From contig JAIXXB010000023.1 in assembly GCA_027490955.1 (NCBI GenBank), positions 62,001-126,000 of the forward strand: DNA of 64,000 nucleotides, read 5' to 3'. Shown here in pieces: positions 27,195 through 37,409 of the stretch. Numbering within the stretch: position 1 is the first letter of the stretch; each line of letters opens with the position of its first letter. This DNA comes from Rhodobacter sp. Its GTDB lineage: Bacteria; Pseudomonadota; Alphaproteobacteria; Rhodobacterales; Rhodobacteraceae. The notes beneath the pieces are model-generated. The model saw nothing but the letters and a program-made list of their open reading frames with translations. It had not been told where the DNA came from and made no database searches. The position numbers and the translations under genes are program-made.

Positions 27195-27755
27195 TTAAAC
27201 CCCGCGCGCCAATGCGGCGACCCCTGTGCGGGCAATTTCAACAAGGCCAAGGGGGCGCATCAAATCGGCAAATGCGTCGATTTTCACGGGCGTGCCCGTC
27301 ATTTCAAACACGAAAGATTCCAGCGTGGAATCCACCACATTGGCGCGGAAAATCTCGGCCAAACGCAGCGCTTCGATGCGGTGTTCGCCCTTTCCCGCCA
27401 CTTTGAGCAGGGCCAATTCGCGCTGCACGGAAGGGCCTTCGACAGTGAGATCATGCACTTCGTGCACGGGCACCATACGCTCGAGCAGCGATTTGATATG
27501 TTCAATCACCTGCGGCGTGCCTGTTGTGACAATGGTGATGCGCGAGCGGTGGCTGGCGTGGTCGGTTTCAGCCACAGTCAAGCTTTCGATATTATAGCCG
27601 CGCCCCGAAAACAGGCCAATGACACGGGCCAAAACGCCGCTTTCATTATCGACCACCACGGCCAAAGTGTGGCTTTCGATCACGGGCGCATTAGGGTCGC
27701 GCAGTTCATAGGCCGAATGGCTGGTAGAGCCTTTTTTGATATTCAGGGCTGACAT
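27195..27755 (-). CDS. ilvH: Acetolactate synthase small (regulatory) subunit
   Basis: The 186-residue product has the N-terminal ACT domain (H-T-L-A-V-V-V-D-N-E-S-G-V-L-A-R-V...) and the C-terminal acetolactate synthase domain. It binds valine and activates the large subunit in branched-chain amino acid synthesis. It begins 35 bases after ilvB ends, on the same strand, the usual operon order. The N-terminus (MSALNIKKGSTSHSAYELRD) is a somewhat extended version of the family start. Confidence 0.95.
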   Translation of the reverse strand: MSALNIKKGSTSHSAYELRDPNAPVIESHTLAVVVDNESGVLARVIGLFSGRGYNIESLTVAETDHASHRSRITIVTTGTPQVIEHIKSLLERMVPVHEVHDLTVEGPSVQRELALLKVAGKGEHRIEALRLAEIFRANVVDSTLESFVFEMTGTPVKIDAFADLMRPLGLVEIARTGVAALARGV

Positions 27756-27790
27756 TATGTTACCTTTTATGGGGGAAGTTTGGCGCGCGC

Positions 27791-29548
27791 TTAGACCAGC
27801 ACCGCGCCGCCTGCCTTGATCACGCCTTGCGTTTCTGCATCGCCCAGCAGCATTTCGTTATGCGGCTTTCCCGACGGGATCATGGGGAAGCAATTTTCGT
27901 GCTTTTCCACAAGGCAATCGAAAATGACAGGGCCGTCATAGCGGATCATTTCCATGATGGCGTCATCCAGATCTTTGGGATTGTCGCATTTGATGCCCTT
28001 GCAGCCAAATGCCTCGGCTAGCTTCACGAAATCTGGCAGGCTCTCTGACCAGCTTTGCGAATAGCGCTCGCCATGCAGCAGCTCTTGCCACTGGCGCACC
28101 ATGCCTAGGCGCTCGTTGTTCAAAATAAACTGTTTGACGGGCGCGCGGAATTGCATCGCTGTGCCCATTTCTTGCATATTCATCAGCCAAGACGCTTCAC
28201 CCGCCACATTGATGACCAGCGATTTGGGATGGGCGATTTGCACGCCGATGCTGGCGGGCAAGCCATAGCCCATCGTGCCAAGCCCGCCTGATGTCATCCA
28301 ACGGTTGGGGTCTTCGAACCCCAAAAACTGCGCCGCCCACATTTGATGCTGGCCCACTTCGGTGGTGATATAGCGATCCATGCCTTTGGTCAGCGCTTCC
28401 AGCCGTTCCAGCGCGTATTGCGGTTTGATGACAGTGGTCGAATTCTTATAGGTCAGGCATTTCACCGCACGCCATTCGTTGATCTGCGCCCACCATTTGG
28501 CCAGACCTTCCTTATTCACTTTCGATCCGCGCGCGCGCCATTGGCGCAGCGCTTCGGTCAGCACTTCGGCCACATCGCCCACGATACCGACATCGGTGCG
28601 GATCACTTTGTTGATCGACGATGGGTCGATATCGACATGCACTTTTTTGGATTTTGGGCTGAAATCAGGGATACGGCCCGTGATGCGGTCATCAAAGCGC
28701 GCGCCGATGTTCAGCATCAGATCACAGCCATGCATGGCCAAATTCGCCTCATATAGCCCATGCATCCCCAGCATGCCCAGCCAGTTTTGCCCAGATGCAG
28801 GGTAGCTGCCCAGACCCATCAGGGTTGATGTGATGGGAAAGCCCGTTTCGGCCACAAATTCGCGCAACAACTGGCTTGCGCGCGGGCCCGAGTTGATGAC
28901 CCCGCCGCCTGTGTAAAACAGTGGGCGTTCTGCGGTTTCCATCATTTCGACCATGCGGGCAATTTGGGCGGCGTCCCCCGTGGTGCGCGGTTGGTAATGC
29001 GCGGTGCGGGCGGCAGGCAGTTCGGTGTAATCGGCGGTGGCAAATTGCACGTCTTTGGGAATATCGATCAACACAGGGCCAGGGCGGCCCGATTTGGCCA
29101 CATGAAAGGCTTGGTGCATGACTTCGGACAGTTTGGCCGTGTCTTTGACGAGCCAGTTGTGTTTGGTGCAGGGGCGGGTGATGCCCACGGTATCAGCCTC
29201 TTGGAAGCCGTCAGTGCCAATCATAAAGGTCGGCACTTGGCCCGACAGAACCACCAAAGGAATACTATCCAGCAGCGCATCGGTCAGGCCCGTGACGGCA
29301 TTGGTAGCACCTGGGCCAGATGTGACCAGCGCCACGCCAACCTTGCCGGTTGAGCGCGCATAGCCTTCGGCCATATGGATTGCGCCCTGTTCGTGGCGCA
29401 CCAAAATGTGGCGAATGTCGTTTTGCTGGAAAATTGCGTCATAGATGGGCAGCACTGCGCCGCCGGGATAGCCAAACACCACCTCAACGCCCTGATCTTT
29501 CAGCGCCTGAACCACCATTTGTGCGCCCGTCATTTGCCGTGCCATCAT
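27791..29548 (-). CDS. ilvB: Acetolactate synthase large subunit
   Basis: The 585-residue thiamine-diphosphate enzyme condenses pyruvate to acetolactate (or with 2-ketobutyrate to acetohydroxybutyrate). Visible motifs are F-G-Y-P-G-G-A-V near the N-terminus, the catalytic glutamate in V-R-H-E-Q-G-A, and the C-terminal ThDP segment. In the usual GDG position of that segment this protein has V-A-G-E-A-S-W-L-M-N, as printed. The start is one of two adjacent ATGs at 29548/29545 with AAAGGTGGG upstream; in-frame upstream codons give no family similarity. The 160-base leader contains TTGCGC-N14-GCGCAA (29675-29700), a possible operator. Confidence 0.95.
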   Translation of the reverse strand: MMARQMTGAQMVVQALKDQGVEVVFGYPGGAVLPIYDAIFQQNDIRHILVRHEQGAIHMAEGYARSTGKVGVALVTSGPGATNAVTGLTDALLDSIPLVVLSGQVPTFMIGTDGFQEADTVGITRPCTKHNWLVKDTAKLSEVMHQAFHVAKSGRPGPVLIDIPKDVQFATADYTELPAARTAHYQPRTTGDAAQIARMVEMMETAERPLFYTGGGVINSGPRASQLLREFVAETGFPITSTLMGLGSYPASGQNWLGMLGMHGLYEANLAMHGCDLMLNIGARFDDRITGRIPDFSPKSKKVHVDIDPSSINKVIRTDVGIVGDVAEVLTEALRQWRARGSKVNKEGLAKWWAQINEWRAVKCLTYKNSTTVIKPQYALERLEALTKGMDRYITTEVGQHQMWAAQFLGFEDPNRWMTSGGLGTMGYGLPASIGVQIAHPKSLVINVAGEASWLMNMQEMGTAMQFRAPVKQFILNNERLGMVRQWQELLHGERYSQSWSESLPDFVKLAEAFGCKGIKCDNPKDLDDAIMEMIRYDGPVIFDCLVEKHENCFPMIPSGKPHNEMLLGDAETQGVIKAGGAVLV

Positions 29549-29710
29549 ACCCACCTTTGCCCTTTTCCTACGTGGCCCCTGCCAACGCTGGCGGAAACTA
29601 GGGGGTGGGGCGTGGGGCGTCAACCCGCAAAATGCATTTTTAATGTCGCACAACTGCGATTTTTTGAACTTTTATTGCGCAGTGCGTCATTCTGGCGCAA
29701 CTTTTGCAAA

Positions 29711-30139
29711 TCAAACCCCGTTTGTGGCCTGCTTTGCGGGTTCAATCAAATCCCAGCGATTGCCCCATGGGTCGCGCCACACGGCCACGCGGCCATAGGG
29801 TTCTTGGCGCGGCGCCTCTTCGAACTGCCCGCCTGCGGCGATGATGCGCGCGGCGTCACGGGCAAAATCATCGGTCTGCAAAAACAGCCAAACGCGGCCT
29901 GCGCCCTGCGCGCCGATGGCGGCACTTTGGGCAGGATCGCTGGGCTGCGCCAGAACAAGCGATGCGCCGCCACCTGCGGGCTGAACGGTGACCCAGCGTT
30001 TATGCGCCTCGGCCAAATCTGCCGTCAGGCGAAAGCCGATGGCCGTGAAGAACCCGATGGCTGCATCGTAATCTGGAACGATCAATGCGACCGCGGCCAG
30101 ACTTGGGCCCGCCGCATGTTCGCGCGGGCCGCCTGTCAT
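29711..30139 (-). CDS. VOC-superfamily (glyoxalase-like) protein
   Basis: The 142-residue protein has the paired beta-alpha-beta-beta-beta modules of the vicinal oxygen chelate fold: [14 protein letters not shown] at the N-terminus and [12 protein letters not shown] near the end. It may be a dioxygenase, glyoxalase or antibiotic-binding type; no diagnostic residues decide. Its ATG overlaps the TGA of bpt (ATGA), so it is translationally coupled to that gene. Confidence 0.82.
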   Translation of the reverse strand: MTGGPREHAAGPSLAAVALIVPDYDAAIGFFTAIGFRLTADLAEAHKRWVTVQPAGGGASLVLAQPSDPAQSAAIGAQGAGRVWLFLQTDDFARDAARIIAAGGQFEEAPRQEPYGRVAVWRDPWGNRWDLIEPAKQATNGV

Positions 30140-30966
30140 TCGGGCAGGTTCAATGGCACGGGCAAATGAATGCGGGCGACCTGTTCGGAAATTGGATCGA
30201 CGGCAAGCGGGTGCAGGGCCGAAATATGTTCTGCAGGATCGCCAATGGGCTGCCACTGGCCCGCCTTGAACACTTCTAACGCCGAAAACGCTGATTTATA
30301 CCCCATTTTGCGGCTGCCTGGCACCCAATAGCCAAGGTAGACATAGGGAAGACCTGCCTCGCGGGCGAGGGCGACATGATCCAATATTGCATAGGTGCCC
30401 AGTGACAGGCGATCAAATTCGGGGTCGTAAAAGCTGTAGACCATCGATAGGCCATCGTCGAAGACATCCGTCAATGTGACCGCGACCAAGTCCACCTCGC
30501 CGCCCGAACGTGGCACAGAATATTGGATCACGCGCGTGCGGATGGGGGTTTCTTCGATCATCGCGGCAAATTCAAAAGCGTCCATATCGGCCATGCCGCC
30601 ATCTGCATGACGCGCATCCAAATAGCGGCGGAAGAGGTCATATTGTTCTTCGGTGGCCCAAGCAGAGGTGGCTTGGCGGCGGATTTGTGCACCGCGCGCC
30701 AGAACTTTGCGTTGGCTGCGGTTCGGCACAAAATCTGCCACGCGGATCCGCGCCGACAGGCAGGCCGAACATTCGGCGCAAGACGGGCGGTAAACCACGT
30801 TCTGGCTGCGCCGAAAGCCTTGTTTGGATAGGCTATCGTTTAACCTTTCGGCCCCTTCGCCTTGCAGGGATGTGAACAATTTGCGCTCCATCCTCCCTTC
30901 AAGATAAGGGCAGGGTTGGGGCGCGGTCACATAAAACTGCGGCGCGATGGGAAGGGTGTGACGCAT
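30136..30966 (-). CDS. bpt: Aspartate/glutamate leucyltransferase (Bpt; ATE1-like)
   Basis: The 276-residue protein belongs to the bacterial N-end-rule transferases that add leucine from Leu-tRNA to proteins starting with Asp or Glu, marking them for ClpAP. Conserved cysteines ([11 protein letters not shown]) and R-S-Q-N-V-V lie in the N-terminal domain, and the C-terminal acetyltransferase-fold half has Y-L-G-Y-W-V-P-G-S-x-K-M-G-Y-K. The length matches the family. The VOC gene is coupled downstream. Confidence 0.93.
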   Translation of the reverse strand: MRHTLPIAPQFYVTAPQPCPYLEGRMERKLFTSLQGEGAERLNDSLSKQGFRRSQNVVYRPSCAECSACLSARIRVADFVPNRSQRKVLARGAQIRRQATSAWATEEQYDLFRRYLDARHADGGMADMDAFEFAAMIEETPIRTRVIQYSVPRSGGEVDLVAVTLTDVFDDGLSMVYSFYDPEFDRLSLGTYAILDHVALAREAGLPYVYLGYWVPGSRKMGYKSAFSALEVFKAGQWQPIGDPAEHISALHPLAVDPISEQVARIHLPVPLNLPE

Positions 30967-31354
30967 GGGTGGGGACGCTATCCGATAGGTTAGATCAGCC
31001 TAGCAACTGTGAATGGACGCGCCAAGCGCAGATTTGCGAGATTTGGGCAAAAGGTTGCAAAAAGGTAAATAAAACAGCAAAACGACCAAAGTGGCGGTAC
31101 AATTTCGGGCGGGTTTTGCGGATTTTTCGGCCCAAACGCGCCGTCTCGCGCGCGCCAAAAGCGCGGGCAAGCGGATTGTGACATCTGCACGGGTTTGGGC
31201 AGATCGCCTGCCGTGCGCGTGGCTGGACATGAACGGGAACCTCCGGATTGGCGGACTGGTTGGGCTGGCTGCATTGGTTTTTGCGATCGGTTTGTGCTGC
31301 GCCGCGCCGTTCCGTTGCCTCAGCCATACCCCATTTTCCCTGCCCAGCGCTGTG
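30967..31354. other. 388-base spacer between bpt and the chemoreceptor, no confident gene
   Basis: bpt starts at its left end and the chemoreceptor stops at its right end, both on the minus strand. It is AT-richer around 31050-31110. A plus-strand reading frame with one hydrophobic helix (NGNLRIGGLVGLAALVFAIGLCC) runs antisense into the chemoreceptor 3' end, but I see no ribosome site or family. The minus strand should carry the bpt promoter. Confidence 0.5.
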
Positions 31355-33610
31355 TCAGGCAGCTTGCGCGCGTCTGTCAAGATCGCTGGGTGCCGCGCGA
31401 TCGATTTGGAAATGGGCGACCAGTTGTGACAAATCTTGCGCCACAGCGGAAAGCGAGCTGCATTCTGCCGTGGTTTCTTCGACCATGGCGACATTGGTTT
31501 GGGTGACCAAATCCAATTGCGATACACCATCGTTGACCCGTGTCAGCCCTTGCGACTGTTCGGTTGCGGCCAAGGCGATGCGCGAAATCAAGGTCGAGAT
31601 TTTCTGAATATGCGCGCCGATATCGCCTGCCGATGCTTCGGCTTCGGCGACATATTCGACGCCTTTGTTCACCTCGAGGCCTGAGGTGGCGATCAAGGAT
31701 TTGATATCTTGCGCCGATTGGGCCGAGCGTTCGGCAAGGCCGCGCACTTCGGATGCGATCACCGCAAAGCCAGAACCTTCGGCCCCTGCGCGCGTCGCCT
31801 CGACCCCTGCGTTCAAGGCCAACAGATTGGTTTGAAAAGCAATATCTTCGATGACATCAACAATTTGCTCGATTTGCTGAGAGGAAGATTTGATGGCTTC
31901 GATGGCGGCAACTGTTTGGGTCATGGTCAGGCCCATAGCCGCGCCCTTGTCAGAGGCAAGGCTGGCCAGACGATCCAATTCCGTGGCATCAGATTGCGAG
32001 CTGATGATGTTGCGTGTCAACTCTTCCAGCGCGGCGGCGGCATTTTGCAGCGTCATGCCTTGGGTTTCGGTGCGCTGGGACAATTCTGTCGTCGCGCGGC
32101 TGATCCCGCGCGCGCCAGACAAAATGGTGTTCGATGTGTCAATCACGCGCGCCACCAAGGCGCCCAAGGCGGCGCTGGCGGCGTTAAAGTCATCGGCAAG
32201 GGCCTGATATTTGGCATCAAAACGATCTGTGATGCGCATCGAAAGATCGCCCGCAGCCAGTTTGGTCAGCCCGCCTGACAAACGTTCAACGATATGTTGC
32301 TGGGCAGCTTCGGCTTGGGCCAATTCGGTCTGGGCTGCGGCGGCGCGGCGCAACTGGCCTTGTAAGTTCTCCAACCCATCGCTCAGCTGCGCCATTTCGC
32401 GCAAATCACCTTTCTGGCGCGTCACGGTGCTGTCCAGCGCCCCCGCCGTCAGCGCGGCCAGTTCTGACAGCCCCGCTTGCATGCGGCGGGTGATTTTGAC
32501 CGAAGACAGCCATAATGTTGCCGCCGATAGCCCAATAATCACCAGCAAGGCCCCGCTGGCGATAACCATTTTCCAAAGTTCGCGCGCCGCCTTGGTTTCC
32601 CAAAGCTCGGTCAAGGTTTGCCCTGTGATACTGGATAAATCGCTGACCGATTTTAGAGTGGCGGTCGAGCGTTCGAAAAACTGCGCAAAGCTGACATCAT
32701 AGGTGATTGGGCCTTTGGCATCGGACGCAGCCTGTTGCGCTGCGCCAGCGGACTGCGGGTCTACCTTTGCATTAGCATTGCCGGCCTGCGCCAGCATCTG
32801 AGTATTGAGCGAGGCCAAAAGGGCCATAAAATCGGTCATCATCGCCTTTTCGACAGTTTTAACCTGCGCATCAACAATGTCGGGTGCATCAAAGGTTTCG
32901 ACAATATGTTCGATATCCTGCCACGCCTCATGCACGCGGTGCAGCATCGCGTCCACATAATCCAGTTCTGTACTCGTCAGGCCGCGCCCATGCAGCGTGG
33001 CCACGGCATACAGGCTCCGTGCCCTGCCGCCATATTCGCGCATGATAAAGGCTTGGTCCTGCAAATCTCCCAGCAAAATCGTGACCGCTGAGGTGACGGA
33101 ATTGGGCGTGACCATATGGGTTGCCATGCCCTTCATCGAGGTGATTTTTTCTTTGATTTCATCTATCACCTTTGTGACGGCGGCTGGATCGCGCTGGCTG
33201 AGTTCCTGCTGCAGCAAGCCATCCACTGTCGCGCGGAATTTCGCGATTGCGCCTAAGGATTGGTCGATGTCATCGGCAAGTTCAACTTGCATAGGAAAAT
33301 CGCCCGCCTCTTGCAGTTTTTCGCGGCTTTGGGCGAACAGGGAATCGGTCATCTCAATTTGTTTACGCCGCAGCGCAGCAATTTCGGCCACGCCGCGATT
33401 GCTTGAGGCAAGCAAGACTTGGCTTAGGCTGCGTTCCACGCTGAGCGAGGTGAGCGCCGCATACCATTTGCCGCGCGTTTCCACCAATTTGCCAATCTTG
33501 CCCACAATTTGATAGTTTTGCGCAGACCGATAGGTTGCAAAACCAAATTCAAGCGTGACGATAATGCAAATCAAACCCAAGGTCAGGGTCAGTAGCGTGG
33601 AAATTTTCAT
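31355..33610 (-). CDS. Methyl-accepting chemotaxis protein
   Basis: The 751-residue receptor has a membrane helix at residues 5-27, a long periplasmic helical sensor (to about residue 345, possibly NIT-like), a second membrane helix (about 345-370), two HAMP-like segments, and the cytoplasmic signalling domain. The signalling tip reads [26 protein letters not shown], with V-E-A-T in place of the common V-E-A-A. The C-terminus (DLDRRAQAA) lacks a CheR-docking pentapeptide. No che genes are nearby, so it must signal to a distant array. The ligand is unknown. Confidence 0.92.
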   Translation of the reverse strand: MKISTLLTLTLGLICIIVTLEFGFATYRSAQNYQIVGKIGKLVETRGKWYAALTSLSVERSLSQVLLASSNRGVAEIAALRRKQIEMTDSLFAQSREKLQEAGDFPMQVELADDIDQSLGAIAKFRATVDGLLQQELSQRDPAAVTKVIDEIKEKITSMKGMATHMVTPNSVTSAVTILLGDLQDQAFIMREYGGRARSLYAVATLHGRGLTSTELDYVDAMLHRVHEAWQDIEHIVETFDAPDIVDAQVKTVEKAMMTDFMALLASLNTQMLAQAGNANAKVDPQSAGAAQQAASDAKGPITYDVSFAQFFERSTATLKSVSDLSSITGQTLTELWETKAARELWKMVIASGALLVIIGLSAATLWLSSVKITRRMQAGLSELAALTAGALDSTVTRQKGDLREMAQLSDGLENLQGQLRRAAAAQTELAQAEAAQQHIVERLSGGLTKLAAGDLSMRITDRFDAKYQALADDFNAASAALGALVARVIDTSNTILSGARGISRATTELSQRTETQGMTLQNAAAALEELTRNIISSQSDATELDRLASLASDKGAAMGLTMTQTVAAIEAIKSSSQQIEQIVDVIEDIAFQTNLLALNAGVEATRAGAEGSGFAVIASEVRGLAERSAQSAQDIKSLIATSGLEVNKGVEYVAEAEASAGDIGAHIQKISTLISRIALAATEQSQGLTRVNDGVSQLDLVTQTNVAMVEETTAECSSLSAVAQDLSQLVAHFQIDRAAPSDLDRRAQAA

Positions 33611-33692
33611 AGCAGCCCTGAAATACTGTTGCGGCCTTGACCATCGCGCAAGTGTCTTAAAACTTTGCTAAGGCCGCCAGCAGGAGGGCGGG

Positions 33693-34157
33693 CTATGTAA
33701 ACCGCGCAAGACAGGCGCCCGTGATGCGCGCCAAATCTTGCGGTGCGATGGAAAAGATATGGTTGGGCGTGCCTGCCGCAGCCCAGACTGTTGGGAAGCG
33801 CAGCAGATTTTCGTCCATCCACAGGGGCAGGGAGGACAGATGCCCAATGGGCGCGACACCGCCGATGGCGAAACCTGTCACCTCGCGCACCTGCTGTGCA
33901 TCAGCGCGGCCCAAAACCTCGCCCGCAAGGCGCGAGGCAGCAGCCCCATCCACCATGCCGCCGCCCGCGGTGAGAAACAGATAAAGTTTGCCAGATTCGC
34001 CTGCAAAGATGATGGATTTGACAATCTGATCCAGCGCGCAGCCCGCAGCATCGGCGGCCTGCTGGGCGGTGCGAGTCTCGCTGGGCATTGCGATGGGTCT
34101 TGTGTCAATTCCAGCGGCCTGCAGGGCGGCGGTGACGCGGGCCAGACTTTTGCTCAT
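33693..34157 (-). CDS. YbaK/EbsC-type aminoacyl-tRNA deacylase
   Basis: A 154-residue protein of the YbaK/ProX editing-domain family, which hydrolyses mischarged tRNA (for example Cys-tRNA-Pro or Ala-tRNA-Pro). The conserved lysine appears in Q-I-V-K-S-I-I-F, and V-T-G-F-A-I-G-G-V-A-P-I-G-H is the family signature. The start MSKSLARV has AGGAAG upstream. It is divergent from glnE with a 48-base gap, so their promoters must overlap. Confidence 0.9.
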   Translation of the reverse strand: MSKSLARVTAALQAAGIDTRPIAMPSETRTAQQAADAAGCALDQIVKSIIFAGESGKLYLFLTAGGGMVDGAAASRLAGEVLGRADAQQVREVTGFAIGGVAPIGHLSSLPLWMDENLLRFPTVWAAAGTPNHIFSIAPQDLARITGACLARFT

Positions 34158-34205
34158 GTGCTTCCTTTGCTTGACCTTTTGGCGTGGCAGCATCACTTTG
34201 CGCCT

Positions 34206-37022
34206 ATGTCCGCATTTGCCGCCCGTATCACACGCTGCCCCATTCCCTTTGACGCTGCAATAGGCCGCGAGGCCGCGCTGCCCTTTGCCGATTTGCCGTC
34301 GCCCTTGGGCGAGCTGATTAAAGGGGCGGCAGGGTGCAGCCCCTATATCAAAGAGTTGCTGCGCAGGCAGGGCGATTGGCTGCGCAGCGCGGTGCAGGTC
34401 GATCCGCAATCTGCATTGGCCAGCGTGCTGGCTGGGTTAGCAACATCGACATTGCCCAGCCTTGCCAAAGACTTGCGTATTGCCAAGGCGCGGGTGGCTT
34501 TGCTTGCGGCGCTGGCTGATTTGGGCGGTGTTTGGGACACAATGGCGGTCACCCGCGCATTGACACAATTTGCCGATAGCGCAGTGCAGCGCTGCGTTGC
34601 GCTTTTGGTGGGCGATGAGATTCGTCGTGGCAAGCTGCCCCGTGCCATTCCCGATGATGCCGCAGCAGGCGCAGGGCTGGTGGTGCTGGCTATGGGAAAA
34701 ATGGGCGCGTTTGAATTGAACTATTCCTCGGACATCGATTTGATTTGCCTGTTCGATCAAGACCGATATGGCCCAGATGCCGCCGAGGCGCGCAGCGCCT
34801 TTGTGCGGGTGGTGCGGCGTATGACGGCGATTTTACAAGATATCACGGAAGATGGTTATGTTTTTCGCGTCGATCTGCGTTTGCGCCCTGATGCGGCCGT
34901 CACGCCCGTTTGCCTGTCGATGGCCGCGGCAATGGCCTATTACGAGGCCGAGGGCCGCACGTGGGAGCGCGCGGCCTATATCAAAGCGCGCCCTTGCGCT
35001 GGCGATCTGGCGGCAGGGCTGCGGTTTTTGGCGGGGCTAACCCCGTTTGTTTGGCGCAAGCATCTGGATTTTGCCGCCATCCAAGACGCCCATGATATGC
35101 GCCTGCGCATTCGCAGTCATCGCGGCTTGAACGGGCCGTTGCGGCTGGAAGGGCATAATATGAAATTGGGTGCAGGTGGCATCCGCGAGATCGAATTTTA
35201 TGCGCAAACGCGGCAATTGATTGCGGGTGGGCGCGATGCCAGCTTGCGCGACCCCACCACCTTGGGCGCGCTTGCCGCACTGGCGGCAAAGGGTTGGACA
35301 AGCGCTGCTGATGCAGCGGCTTTATCGCGTTTGTATCTTGCCCACCGCGAGGTAGAGCACCGCATCCAAATGGTGCAAGACGAGCAAAGCCATGATCTTC
35401 CCCATGCGCCCGATGGCATCGCGCGACTGGCGGCATTTTGCGGGCAAAGTGAGGCCGCGTTTCGCCAAGATTTGCTTGCCCGTTTGGTCGAAACAGACCG
35501 TTTGACGGACGAATTTTTCAACCCCGCCGCGGCAGGGCAATCTGCCGATACCCCCTTGCCGAACAGCGCAAAACTGCCCCCCGAATTTGCCGCCATCATC
35601 GCGGGCTGGAGGGCCTATCCTGCGCTGCGATCACCGCGCGCGCAAAGCATTTTTCAGCGCCTTTTGCCAAAGCTGCAAGCGCGCCTTACCCGCGCCGATC
35701 ACCCTGCCGAAGCCTTGGTCGCGCTTGATGGGTTCTTGGCGGGCCTGCCTGCTGGGGTGCAGATATTCAGCCTATTTGATGCCAACCCCGCGCTGGTGGA
35801 TTTGATTATTGATATCGCGGCCACGGCCCCGAGTTTGGCGCTGTATCTGTCGCGGCACTCGTCCGTACTTGATGGGGTGATCGGCGGTGCGTTTTGGGCC
35901 CCTTGGCCCAGCGACGATGCGCTGGTGGGCGAATTGGCCAGCCTTTTGGCCGCAGCCCCCGATTATGAGGCGCGTCTGGATGCTGCGCGTCTGTGGCAAA
36001 AGGAATGGCATTTCCGCATTGGCGTGCATTTGTTGCGGGGGTTGATTTCGGCCGATGATGCGGGCGCGCAATATGCGGCCCTTGCAGGGGCGGTGATTGC
36101 AGCGCTATGGCCCGTGGTTGCGCAAGACTTTGCGCTCCGCCACGGCCCTGCACCTGGGCGGGGGGCGGCGGTGCTTGCCATGGGTAGCCTTGGCGCGGGT
36201 CGGCTGAATGCCGCCTCGGATTTGGATATCATTTTGATTTATGATGCGCTGGGGATCGAAAGCTCGGATGGCGCGCGCCCTTTGCCCACGCGCCAATATT
36301 TTGCGCGCCTTACGCAAAGTTTTGTGACCGCCTTGTCGGCGCAAACGGCCAAGGGGCGGCTATATGAGGTGGACGTAAGGCTGCGACCATCGGGCCGCAA
36401 AGGGCCCGTGGCGACCTCGCTGGCGGCCTTTGCCAGCTACCAACGCGATGAAGCTTGGACATGGGAGCATCTTGCGCTGACGCGTGCCCGCGTCATGGCA
36501 GGTCAGGCGGGGCTTTGCGCTGATATCGAAGCTTTGCGCTGCGCCATCATTGCAGAAAAAGGCAGCGGTAAGGCGCTGCTGGCCGATGTGGCCATGATGC
36601 GCGCGCGCCTTGCCAGCGCGCAAACGGCGGCTTTGCCCGATTGGGAGGCGAAGGCAGGCGCAGGCCGCCTGATGGATATTGAACTTTGCGCGCAGTCGCT
36701 GGCCCTGATGGCCGCCAGCCCCGCCCGCGCCGCGCCCGATCAAATCAAAGCGGGGGTTTTGGCAGGCCATATGCCGCAAACAGACGCGCAGGTTTTGTGC
36801 GACAGCTACATCCTCTTTTGGCGCGTGCAATGTGGTTTGCGCCTGCTGGGGGATGGCGCGGCCCCTGCCCAGTTTGGCGCAGGTGGGCGCGGCTTTGTCG
36901 CGGCGGTGGCGGGCTTGGCCGAGGCAGAGATGACCAAGACATTGCGCGAGAGGGCCGCAGAATGCGACAGAATTATCGCTGCGCATTTGGGCGCAGCACA
37001 GACGGATGGGAAGGCAAACTAA
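34206..37022 (+). CDS. glnE: Glutamine synthetase adenylyltransferase/deadenylase
   Basis: The 938-residue enzyme has two nucleotidyltransferase halves. The N-terminal (deadenylase) motif is G-K-M-G-A-F-E-L-N-Y-S-S-D-I-D-L, and the C-terminal (adenylylase) motif is G-S-L-G-A-G-R-L-N-A-A-S-D-L-D-I. It switches glutamine synthetase off and on in response to PII signalling. The frame is open for 468 bases upstream, but MSAFAARITRCP is the first start compatible with the divergent YbaK gene and the family. The next small gene starts 1 base after its stop. Confidence 0.94.
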   Translation: MSAFAARITRCPIPFDAAIGREAALPFADLPSPLGELIKGAAGCSPYIKELLRRQGDWLRSAVQVDPQSALASVLAGLATSTLPSLAKDLRIAKARVALLAALADLGGVWDTMAVTRALTQFADSAVQRCVALLVGDEIRRGKLPRAIPDDAAAGAGLVVLAMGKMGAFELNYSSDIDLICLFDQDRYGPDAAEARSAFVRVVRRMTAILQDITEDGYVFRVDLRLRPDAAVTPVCLSMAAAMAYYEAEGRTWERAAYIKARPCAGDLAAGLRFLAGLTPFVWRKHLDFAAIQDAHDMRLRIRSHRGLNGPLRLEGHNMKLGAGGIREIEFYAQTRQLIAGGRDASLRDPTTLGALAALAAKGWTSAADAAALSRLYLAHREVEHRIQMVQDEQSHDLPHAPDGIARLAAFCGQSEAAFRQDLLARLVETDRLTDEFFNPAAAGQSADTPLPNSAKLPPEFAAIIAGWRAYPALRSPRAQSIFQRLLPKLQARLTRADHPAEALVALDGFLAGLPAGVQIFSLFDANPALVDLIIDIAATAPSLALYLSRHSSVLDGVIGGAFWAPWPSDDALVGELASLLAAAPDYEARLDAARLWQKEWHFRIGVHLLRGLISADDAGAQYAALAGAVIAALWPVVAQDFALRHGPAPGRGAAVLAMGSLGAGRLNAASDLDIILIYDALGIESSDGARPLPTRQYFARLTQSFVTALSAQTAKGRLYEVDVRLRPSGRKGPVATSLAAFASYQRDEAWTWEHLALTRARVMAGQAGLCADIEALRCAIIAEKGSGKALLADVAMMRARLASAQTAALPDWEAKAGAGRLMDIELCAQSLALMAASPARAAPDQIKAGVLAGHMPQTDAQVLCDSYILFWRVQCGLRLLGDGAAPAQFGAGGRGFVAAVAGLAEAEMTKTLRERAAECDRIIAAHLGAAQTDGKAN

Positions 37023-37023
37023 C

Positions 37024-37314
37024 ATGACCGACACGCGCCCCGCCGAGGTGATTGCAGCAGACCCAAAGGGCCTGATCCGCGAATCCTATGCCATGGATGG
37101 CATCACTTTGGACGAATGCCGTTCAATCTTGATTGACTGGGCGCTGTCCTTGCCGCTGTCGGCCGATACTTTGGCCGCCACGCAGCGCTTGCTTGCCCAT
37201 CATGGCGCAGGGCAAAGCGCGCATCCGATGACCCAACTTTTGACCCTTGCGCTGGCCCAAGGTGCGCGCCCCGTGCGGCGCGGCGGGCGGGCTGGGCGGC
37301 GGGAAGGCGATTAA
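37024..37314 (+). CDS. Small conserved hypothetical protein downstream of glnE
   Basis: A 96-residue soluble protein starting MTDTRPAEVIAADPKGLIRE, with I-T-L-D-E-C-R-S-I-L-I-D-W-A-L-S-L in the middle and an Arg/Gly-rich tail. One base separates it from the glnE stop, so it is read from the glnE transcript. I know similar proteins only as unnamed Rhodobacterales hypotheticals. Function unknown. Confidence 0.7.
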   Translation: MTDTRPAEVIAADPKGLIRESYAMDGITLDECRSILIDWALSLPLSADTLAATQRLLAHHGAGQSAHPMTQLLTLALAQGARPVRRGGRAGRREGD

Positions 37315-37409
37315 CACTTTGCTGCCCGCATCACACTTGCATTGTTTCACATGCTGATTTGCTCTAGTCTATGGCTTGAAATAATTGTTTGCCGGAAGGA
37401 TTTCTGACC

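Noticed and set aside
31091-31429. Plus-strand 112-codon frame with one hydrophobic helix
   Set aside because: Antisense to the chemoreceptor 3' end, no ribosome site, no family resemblance.
33738-34205. In-frame upstream extension of glnE
   Set aside because: It lies antisense to the YbaK gene and adds residues without similarity to GlnE; the ATG at 34206 fits the family.
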